64,000 nt of DNA from assembly GCF_963667685.1 (NCBI RefSeq), contig NZ_OY763931.1, positions 930,001-994,000 on the forward strand, in the 5' to 3' direction. The notes below the pieces were generated by a model. That model saw only the letters and a program-made list of their open reading frames with translations, did not search any database and had not been told where the DNA came from. Each line of letters starts with the position of its first letter. Within the stretch, counting starts at the first letter, position 1. The translations under genes were made by a program, and so were the position numbers. This DNA is from Maridesulfovibrio sp. GTDB lineage: Bacteria > Desulfobacterota > Desulfovibrionia > Desulfovibrionales > Desulfovibrionaceae. Shown in pieces: positions 1 to 6,700 of this stretch.

Positions 1-1383
1 GGATTACCATGCTATCAACTTATTGAACATAGTAATTCTTCTGTGGCTGAACTTGACTATATCTTAAAAAAAACAAATAAACAAATACTTATCATTGAAG
101 ACTACAATAGATATACCCACCTACTTAAACAAATTTCAATATCACGGCCGGACAATTTAATTTTAATACTTTCAGAGAGGACAGCCATTAATGATATTTT
201 TATTGATAGGCTATCAAAAAATCTTTCTATCACTGAACAACAAGAAGACCTACGTATTTTTAATATTAACATCCTAGATGATGAATCAATTACAGAACTA
301 GTTGAAACTTTTAATGACTACGGTCTTTGGCAAGACTTTTCCAATGAAAATTTTTACACAAAAATTAAAACGATCTCTATAAACTGCAAAGGTGCATTTG
401 CACACACCCTTTTAAAAGCGATTAAATCTAGCGACATAGAAAAAAGACTCCGTAATATTTATGATGAATTAAAAGACAATTCAGCATATAGAGATATAGT
501 AACCACAATTTGTATTTTTTCTTCAATCAGCTACAATATTGATGTTCAAACTGTTTTAAACATTCTAGACAATCCAATAAGAAACTCTGTTACTTTTGAG
601 ACAAATCCAGCGGTAAGAGAGATATTTAATACTAATACATATCAAATATCATTAAAATCTTCAATTCTAGCAAAACATATAATTTCAACATTCTTAAACG
701 CTAACCATGTTGTTTCTATACTCATAAAAACATATGAATACTGCAACAAAAGAAATCAGGGCCATAATAACAAATATTTTTTAGTAATGAGGGAGTTGGA
801 TAAGTTTTCAAATATTCAAGATTTATTGCCCAGAGAACAACGCCTTCAATCTTCAGCGGATTACTTTGACGGCATAGGAGCACTCAACAACAACAGTTCA
901 AATTACCATTACTGGTTACAGTATGCTATTTCAAAAACTGTTTATGAGGATTTTCCACAAGCAAAAACTATGTTTAACTCAGCATATTCTCTATATAGGA
1001 AGAAAAACACTAAAACAAGAAACAATATGCTGGACAACCATTACGCTCGTTTTTTATTACTTCGTGCAATAAAAACTGATAACCACTCTAGTTATACAAT
1101 ATTTAAAAAAGCCAACACAATTGTGCAAAGACAAATACATTTAGTTAAAGAGACAGAACACTTCCCTTATAGGTGTACAATTTTATATCCTGATTATTTT
1201 CGCAAAGAGATTTCAAACCTTACTGAAGACAACATCCTTCATTTCATGGTCCAACTCAGACAAATATTAAAACAAATAAAAAAAATACCATCACCTCTTC
1301 AATACAATCGCAATGTCTCTATTTCCAGAACCAATCTTACCAAACTATTACATACAATTGAATCATCCCTAGAACAAATTTAA
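1..1383 (+). CDS. C-terminal part of a large protein, possibly STAND-type NTPase (partial)
   Basis: The reading frame is open to the left edge, so this is the 3' part of a longer gene; an internal GTG at 43 is not a convincing start. The first part (ILIIEDY, then a stretch ending LILILSERT) resembles the Walker B strand and the sensor-like strand of a STAND or AAA-type NTPase, as seen in antiphage defence proteins. The rest is helical and rich in Asn, Lys and Ile, compatible with a sensor or repeat region (for example YWLQYAISKTVYEDFPQAKTMF cut short here is TPR-like). The DNA is far more AT-rich than the phage core, as in the other accessory islands. A terminator follows directly. The NTPase assignment rests on weak motif resemblance because the Walker A part is outside the window. 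A defence role is inference from context only. Confidence 0.5.
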   Translation, partial: GLPCYQLIEHSNSSVAELDYILKKTNKQILIIEDYNRYTHLLKQISISRPDNLILILSERTAINDIFIDRLSKNLSITEQQEDLRIFNINILDDESITELVETFNDYGLWQDFSNENFYTKIKTISINCKGAFAHTLLKAIKSSDIEKRLRNIYDELKDNSAYRDIVTTICIFSSISYNIDVQTVLNILDNPIRNSVTFETNPAVREIFNTNTYQISLKSSILAKHIISTFLNANHVVSILIKTYEYCNKRNQGHNNKYFLVMRELDKFSNIQDLLPREQRLQSSADYFDGIGALNNNSSNYHYWLQYAISKTVYEDFPQAKTMFNSAYSLYRKKNTKTRNNMLDNHYARFLLLRAIKTDNHSSYTIFKKANTIVQRQIHLVKETEHFPYRCTILYPDYFRKEISNLTEDNILHFMVQLRQILKQIKKIPSPLQYNRNVSISRTNLTKLLHTIESSLEQI

Positions 1384-1398
1384 CCAAAGCTAGAAAAC

Positions 1399-1433
1399 AA
1401 AAGCCGGAACCGCCCCAAGCAGTTCCGGCTTTT
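1399..1433 (+). terminator. Intrinsic terminator, left copy of a 34-bp repeat
   Basis: AAAAGCCGGAAC pairs with GTTCCGGCTTTT around an 11-nt loop, a 12-bp stem that works in both directions. The same 34 bases recur without change at 3008-3041, so cassette A and the coiled-coil gene sit between two identical terminators. Confidence 0.85.
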
Positions 1434-1444
1434 AAATTACTCCC

Positions 1445-1473
1445 TTGACAAACCCCAAACTTTCAGGCTCAAT
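1445..1473 (+). promoter_or_regulatory. Promoter of cassette A
   Basis: A perfect -35 box TTGACA at 1445-1450 is followed after 17 bases by the weak -10 candidate CTCAAT (1468-1473). The predicted start, about 1480, coincides with the first base of the first leader hairpin. The same relation holds in the other two copies, which is the main support. Confidence 0.65.
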
Positions 1474-1479
1474 TCATTC

Positions 1480-1735
1480 AGGTGCTTCATCACACCTTTA
1501 TTCACTAGCGGTTTCCGCTCCCGATAGTTGGCGGCTTTTTTGTGTCCTTTGTACAGATATTTTCTGCACTTGTAGGCACTGCTTTATTCCTTTCCAATTT
1601 CGCCAAGATATTTGCCGGGAGTGCGGAGGCTATACAATACCCTTACGGGGAAATCCTCCCGCCGTTCTAGTGACGGTGATGAAGCTCCCGGCTTTTTTAT
1701 TCAAAAAAGCCAATCATCATCAAATCACTAGGAGG
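1480..1735 (+). ncRNA. Structured leader RNA, cassette A
   Basis: Predicted elements in order: P1 (AGGTG 1480-1484 with CACCT 1493-1497); box 1 CACTAG (1503-1508); P2 (AGCGG 1507-1511 with CCGCT 1515-1519); a competing terminator-like hairpin (CCGC 1515-1518 with GCGG 1531-1534, then T6); an imperfect hairpin near 1551-1570; P3 closing stem (GCCGGGAG 1614-1621 with CTCCCGGC 1685-1692); inside it P4 (GGAGG 1625-1629 with CCTCC 1655-1659, enclosing CCC-TTAC-GGG) and P5 (CCGT 1662-1665 with ACGG 1673-1676), whose loop shows CTAGTG (1667-1672); P6 (1690-1698 with 1703-1711); box 2 CACTAG (1726-1731) fused to the GGAGG ribosome-binding site (1731-1735). The stems are kept by compensating changes in copies B and C. 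CTAGTG can pair with either box. I know no named RNA family that matches; regulatory or self-processing function is inference. Confidence 0.75.
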
Positions 1736-1739
1736 CATC

Positions 1740-1955
1740 ATGCCGAACACAATCACCCTTCCCAAAGCTGTCATTACTGACGCTTACGATCTCACGATCG
1801 AGATCCAAGAACTGGCGAAATCCCTTAAGCACCACACTTTCCTTGAAACTCATCAAGGCGAAGGTAAAGTCCTACCCGGACAGCTCACCCAAATGGAAAT
1901 CATGCTTCACCTGATTGATGACCTGCTGGAAGGACTCGACCGCAAGGTGGTGTGA
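1740..1955 (+). CDS. Small cassette protein A (71 aa, MPNTIT type)
   Basis: The gene starts at ATG 1740, four bases after the GGAGG that belongs to leader box 2. Related proteins follow the leaders at 12552 and 32946 (minus strand). All three share the start MP(N/K)T(I/L)T(L/I)P, a central block IQEL-K-L-HHTFLE-HQG-G, and LPGQL. The protein is predicted helical, has no signal peptide or membrane segment, and is acidic toward the end. Its stop overlaps or abuts the start of the Rha-type gene, so translation is probably coupled. I do not recognise the family. A partner or inhibitor role for the following regulator is inferred from strict co-occurrence in three copies. Confidence 0.8.
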   Translation: MPNTITLPKAVITDAYDLTIEIQELAKSLKHHTFLETHQGEGKVLPGQLTQMEIMLHLIDDLLEGLDRKVV

Positions 1956-1957
1956 AT

Positions 1958-2629
1958 ATGGCTGATATAACACCAATCCTATCCATCGAAAAGGGCCGTC
2001 CCATAGTCTCATCATTGAGCATTGCCGAGCACTTCGGCAAGCGACATGACAACATAATTCGCGACATAGCCAAACTTGAAATTCCAGATAATTTTAGGCT
2101 CCTCAATTTTGAGGAGTCCTCTTACATCAACGGACAGAACAAACACCAACCCGCCTACAACCTAACCCGTGACGGCTTCACGATCCTAGTCATGGGCTTC
2201 ACTGGCAAGGCAGCCATGAAGTGGAAAATCCGCTACATAGAAGCTTTCAACGCCATGGAAAAGCAACTGCTGGAACCACAGCAGCTCTCCCCAACCACCC
2301 CGGCCAGCTTCGAGCAGCATAAAGAGCTATTCCCGCTCATCACAGAATGGTGCATCCTGCTCAAGGATAAAGACATCTGGCAACCGCAGGAAGTATTCCA
2401 TCAGGCAGTAGCAGCCATGCAGGTTGCTATAGGAAAACCTAAAGCCACTCCGATAAATACCCTGACTGCCATTGAAATAGAATACGCACGGGAATACCTG
2501 AACGCCCAGATCGCCATCCTAAAAGATACCACCCCGGTTCTTTCACTGGAAGATCAAGAAGCAGCGCGATTACGCTCTGAACGAGCGCGGAAGGCTGCGC
2601 GGGCTCGGTGGGATAGGAGCAAAAGATAA
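1958..2629 (+). CDS. Rha-family phage regulatory protein, cassette A
   Basis: Residues 1-105 match the phage Rha regulator family: PIVSSLSIAEHFGKRHDNIIR, then YNLTRDGFTILVMGFTGKAA and KWKIRYIEAFNAME (longer stretches split here). Rha proteins are DNA-binding regulators of lambdoid and other phages. The second half, about 110 residues, is shared with the other two cassette regulators and ends in a basic tail, RSERARKAARARWD. I chose ATG 1958 because an AAGGTGGTG precedes it; GTG 1952 is the alternative and overlaps the upstream stop. The protein is probably translated together with the small protein before it and controlled by the leader RNA. Confidence 0.85.
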   Translation: MADITPILSIEKGRPIVSSLSIAEHFGKRHDNIIRDIAKLEIPDNFRLLNFEESSYINGQNKHQPAYNLTRDGFTILVMGFTGKAAMKWKIRYIEAFNAMEKQLLEPQQLSPTTPASFEQHKELFPLITEWCILLKDKDIWQPQEVFHQAVAAMQVAIGKPKATPINTLTAIEIEYAREYLNAQIAILKDTTPVLSLEDQEAARLRSERARKAARARWDRSKR

Positions 2630-2690
2630 CAAACTCCACTTGTAGACATAATGGACAACAAGATATATCCTACATTTGAGGAGATAAAAA

Positions 2691-2987
2691 ATGGTTCTAC
2701 TTTTTGATGACGCAAAAAAACTGGAAAAAGCCGTTGGCGAAGAAGCAGCAGAAGTAATAGTCCACATTCTTGAAAAACAAGATGAAAAATATAAACAAGA
2801 ACTTTCAACTAAATACGATATATATATTATTCGAAAAGACATTGCCGAAAGCGAAGCAAAAATTAAAGCAAAAATAAATGATGTGAAAGCTGAAATAAAC
2901 GCAGGTAAGGCAGAAACCATCAAATGGGTAGCCGGACTGCTAGTTGTTCAGGCCGCTTCCATTGCCGCCCTAGTAAAACTCCTCTAA
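2691..2987 (+). CDS. Coiled-coil protein with C-terminal membrane helix (98 aa)
   Basis: A good ribosome-binding site (GAGGAG) precedes the ATG. The middle of the protein (about residues 20-75) is a charged coiled coil rich in Lys, Glu and Ala, and the C-terminus is a single hydrophobic helix (roughly WVAGLLVVQAASIAALVKLL). This layout resembles DUF1640/CCDC90-like tail-anchored proteins that are frequent in prophages. It lies between cassette A and the second copy of the 34-bp terminator, so it may have arrived with the cassette. No function is known to me. Confidence 0.75.
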   Translation: MVLLFDDAKKLEKAVGEEAAEVIVHILEKQDEKYKQELSTKYDIYIIRKDIAESEAKIKAKINDVKAEINAGKAETIKWVAGLLVVQAASIAALVKLL

Positions 2988-3007
2988 TCTATCTTACAGA
3001 AAAAGTT

Positions 3008-3041
3008 AAAAGCCGGAACCGCCCCAAGCAGTTCCGGCTTT
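3008..3041 (+). terminator. Intrinsic terminator, right copy of the 34-bp repeat
   Basis: Identical to 1399-1432 (stem AAAAGCCGGAAC with GTTCCGGCTTT). It ends the cassette A transcript. Confidence 0.85.
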
Positions 3042-3050
3042 CTCATTTCA

Positions 3051-3141
3051 TTAATCCCCCATCACCTTCCGCACAACCCCATTCCGCTGCTCCAGCAACC
3101 CATCAATCCGCTCCCGCTTCTGATCCGGGGTAAGGGTCCTG
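3051..3141 (-). pseudogene. Orphan 3' end of the giant ejection-protein gene
   Basis: On the minus strand this stretch encodes 29 codons and a stop that match the last residues of the giant protein ending at 3790 (RTLTPDQKRERID, then GVVR-VMGD). The DNA copies, 3052-3141 and 3791-3880, are 90 bases each with about 8 differences. No coding frame continues upstream, because the frame is replaced by the zinc-ribbon genes on the other strand. It is best read as the displaced end of a related allele left behind by recombination. Confidence 0.8.
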
Positions 3142-3144
3142 TAA

Positions 3145-3495
3145 ATGAGCTTTAAATTTGACAACGCCTTAGAAATATATAAAAGCCATTTTTTTATAAC
3201 AACATCAACCGCAGACCAACACATGATTCAAAACGCAATACAAATATATAATGAGCATTCATTATTTATGCTAATTGGAGCCATGGCTTTAGTTATAGCC
3301 TATAGCCTTATAAGAATCATTTTAGCACACAAACCAATTCCAACAATTAATGAACTAAAGAGCAATCCAGACAACCTTGACCCAGAAGGATTTTTACTTT
3401 GCCCACACTGTAAGCACAAAGTAACTTTCAATGCTTCGGGACATCATATTGTTGTTTGCCGCAAATGTGGTGAAACAATAGCCAAACGACATTAA
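3145..3495 (+). CDS. Membrane-anchored zinc-ribbon protein 1 (116 aa)
   Basis: One transmembrane helix lies at about residues 37-60, followed by a C-terminal zinc ribbon with two CxxC knuckles (CPHCKH and CRKCGE). The next gene is a shorter paralogue sharing the block LDPEGFLLCP and VTFNA-GGH. The likely ribosome-binding site (AAGGG, 3131-3135) lies inside the orphan fragment of the ejection gene, so that remnant now supplies translation signals. Codon use is AT-rich. The function is unknown; a membrane-tethered nucleic-acid or protein binder is a guess from the fold. Confidence 0.75.
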   Translation: MSFKFDNALEIYKSHFFITTSTADQHMIQNAIQIYNEHSLFMLIGAMALVIAYSLIRIILAHKPIPTINELKSNPDNLDPEGFLLCPHCKHKVTFNASGHHIVVCRKCGETIAKRH

Positions 3496-3528
3496 TACTT
3501 ATCAAAATTAAAACATAAAAGGTTTCCC

Positions 3529-3789
3529 GTGTTTGAAGACATTATACACTTTTTTTCATCTGATTTTAGCCGCATAGCACTAATAGCAGTACTCATAGGA
3601 ATCCTATCTTGGCTAAAAGAAGCTAGAATACCCACTGTCACAAAACTTAGAAAAAACCCAGCAAACTTAGATTCAGAGGGCTTTTTACTCTGTCCCGAAT
3701 GTAAATTTAAAGTAACCTTCAATGCTGGTGGACATAAATATGTCGTTTGTCGGAAATGTGGAAAAACCATTGCGAGACGCGAAGGTTAA
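3529..3789 (+). CDS. Membrane-anchored zinc-ribbon protein 2 (86 aa)
   Basis: A paralogue of the preceding gene with one transmembrane helix near residues 13-30 and a zinc ribbon (CPECKF and CRKCGK). It starts with GTG at 3529, preceded by AAAGG at good spacing. The gene ends one base before the stop of the giant minus-strand gene, so the two are convergent with no room for a terminator. The tandem pair probably arose by duplication and was inserted as a unit, see the flanking 90-bp repeats. Confidence 0.75.
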   Translation: MFEDIIHFFSSDFSRIALIAVLIGILSWLKEARIPTVTKLRKNPANLDSEGFLLCPECKFKVTFNAGGHKYVVCRKCGKTIARREG

Positions 3790-6700
3790 CTAATCCCCCA
3801 TCACCCGCCGCACAACCCCATTCCGTTTCTCCAACAACCTATCAATCCGCTCCCGCTTCTGATCCGGGGTAAGAGTTCTGGACAAATGGACCTGCCGTAT
3901 GCCCTTTTCAAATTCCCCGATCGCTCTGCGCAGCTGGTTGAGGGCTGGACGCTTGGCAAGCAGCTTGCGATTATCCTTATCCTGTAGGAGCTGCTTGGCC
4001 TTCTCCGGGCTTCCGGACTTGGAGTAGGCCATCACCGTCAGGTAGAGCTCATCCGCTTCATGAACCATATCATATAGCTCAGTGAGGTAGCGGCTATGCC
4101 GTGCCGGCTTATCGCGATAGAAACTTTTGATTAGCGGCATGTCGTCAAGACGTCTTGACGGCATTTCAGGTGCATCCACCATTCTACGGGTAATGACGTC
4201 AGACATGGAAAGCACATAAACGCCCAGTGTACCAAAATAGCCGTTCACCAAATGCTCGATGCGCTTGGGGCTGGTCCCTGTCTTCTCGCCCAGTAGCGCG
4301 GCAGTTTCACTGGTGCGGTGGTCGCGCTGTGCCTCCGGCCGGAGCCTCTGGAGTCTCATGGGTACGATGGAGCGACCTGTAAAAAAGGACTTGTCCGCCC
4401 ACTGTTCGATCACCGGGGTTATAATCTGCGGAGTGCCTACATTAAAGGTCTGAGTCAGCATGAACTGCAAACGGTCGGCAAGCAGATCCCCGTCCTGGCC
4501 ATCCACTGCGAACTCGGTCAGACGTTCCGGCAGAGTCCCGAATATTGCCCCGATTTCAAAGGGCTTGGGCATACGGAAATGCTTATCACTAATAAAAAAA
4601 TGGTAATAGTTATCCCGGTCCCAGTGTTCGAGCTCCTTGAACTCATCCCGATCCCGGTTATTCAGGTAGAGCAACACTGAAGCCAGCGCGACCATGGCCC
4701 CTTTAGTAAGGAAAGCTTGCGGATTCTCATATGCTCCCCGGCCAAGACGATGCAGCCCAACCATACGCGCACCGAAGAACGGCACAGTCTCGCACAGAAA
4801 ACGAATTGCCGGCCAATCACCGCCCATGGAATAATCCATGATATCCTTGGCTTCGTATGCAGCCTCAAGATGAGTACCGCCTTTCTCTTTTACTCCCTCA
4901 TATAGCCGCGCACGGGTAGCGTTCTCAAACGCGCTTCCAAATTCCTGCCAGCGGTCCCAACCATACTTCATAAACTTGCCCAGTTTCTCGGGAGTATCGA
5001 GGATTGTGCTCTCATCGATGTCGTGCTTCTTAACCAGCTTCTCCACCACCAGCTTACCAGCTCCCGGATCATGGCCATAAGAATAACCACCATGAAAAGC
5101 AGCTCCTGCTGCCATCATTTTAACGGTATCCTCATCCTTACGCATGGTCTTGATTGTGCCCTTGAAAGAGCCTACCAGCGGCTTGAATGTCCCGGTCCGG
5201 TCCACACCCCATGCATGCACGGTATCGCGCACGATATTCCGGAGCATGAAATCAGGGGTAGAAGTGACGCCTGTGGTCAGCAACCTCTTGAAGAACCGCG
5301 CCGCTTTCATGCCCATGTTGTTCCAGCTCTGCGCATTCACCGCGGTCAGCGATCGCAGAAGTAACGGATCACCCACATGGTAATAAACGGGCTTGCCGTC
5401 CCGCAGAACATGAACAACGTCCTTGGCGTCCGGAGCAACCATCCTGAAGACAGTTTGCAGGGAATCACGCTGCGCTGCCGTGAGCTGCCCAACGGCCTTG
5501 TCATCACCAAGAGTTTTGACCAACGCGCTGCGCAGGGCCCCGCCCTTCAACTTCAATGCCTGCCATTTGAAATCCGCCGGAACAGCCTCACCGATCTTCT
5601 CGGCATTGGTCATGGCCTGTTCCATGGCATTGTTCTTTACGCTGGCATCGATGAGGTGCGAGAAGTTGCGAATGATGTTTTCGAAAGGATCTCCAAGGTT
5701 GGCAGTACCGCCCTGCAAGCGGCGAATCCCAGAATACTGGCTGGCGATACCCTTCTTGCCCTTGGGTGCTTTCACATCCGCAGTTTCATCATTGATACGG
5801 TAGAAAGGAATATATTCATCATGCTCCCAGACCAGCCGACCGGAACCGGACACAATTCCGGCAGCTTCGGCAAAGTCGAGCACCTTTGTCTTGAACTGGA
5901 TGTAATTCTGGCGCACGTCCTCATATTTGGTTGCGCGTCCCTCATTCAGCTTGCAAAGTTCGTCAATCTCATCTTTGCTGAAAAGATTCTCGCGCCCTTC
6001 GTCCATGAGCTTTCGCGCACGCAAACCGACCATCCATGAAGTAAACCTGTCCAGCTCGGCAGCGACCGGCTCAAAGATCCTGGCAAGGCCTTCACCTTCC
6101 ACATCCATAGCCCCCTCGCGCCAAATGGGATGGCCATGCTCGATGACCGCCGCAATCTGATCCGCATGAGAGGTGGACATTCTGGCGGCCACGTAAGCTG
6201 ATTCCTGAACTCCCTCGATGCCGGCAGCCTGATCCAGATCCTTCAGCGAAGCAAAGCGGTCGAACATACCCTGATTTAATTCAGTACGCATGAACTCCCG
6301 TATCCTGCTGATCCGTTCAGCTATCGGACTCTTGCTTTCACCCTTGGGACCGATCTTGGATTTAGCGGACTTAAGCACCGGATTGGATCTGGAATAGGAA
6401 GGGGCTGCTTCGCCGGATTTGATATCCGCTACGCTCTCGCCCTGCACAGTCCAGAACACAGCATCGGCAACAAGCCGGTTAATTTCCGGACGGGTCAGTG
6501 AGCCGGGCAGCTTCACGCGGATCCGTGTCAGCCAATTCAGCACAGCATCAACAACCTTACGCCAGATTGATTTTTCCCTCGAATTCAAAACCTCATCAAG
6601 CCGCACCTTCTCGGCAAGCTTGGCAAGATATTCGTGGGCAGCAACATCCCGGTCGGCCTGAACAGAAATATCCAGCCCGTAATCCTCTACTACTTCATTG

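Noticed and set aside
1614-1692. Hammerhead or HDV-type ribozyme in the leaders
   Set aside because: TGATGAAG in copy A looks like a hammerhead core piece, but it is not kept in copies B and C, and no matching second core segment exists.
1445-1780. Open frame across leader A
   Set aside because: It starts inside the -35 region, runs through the RNA hairpins and into the small gene in another frame, with no ribosome-binding site. The equivalent frame in copy B is different.
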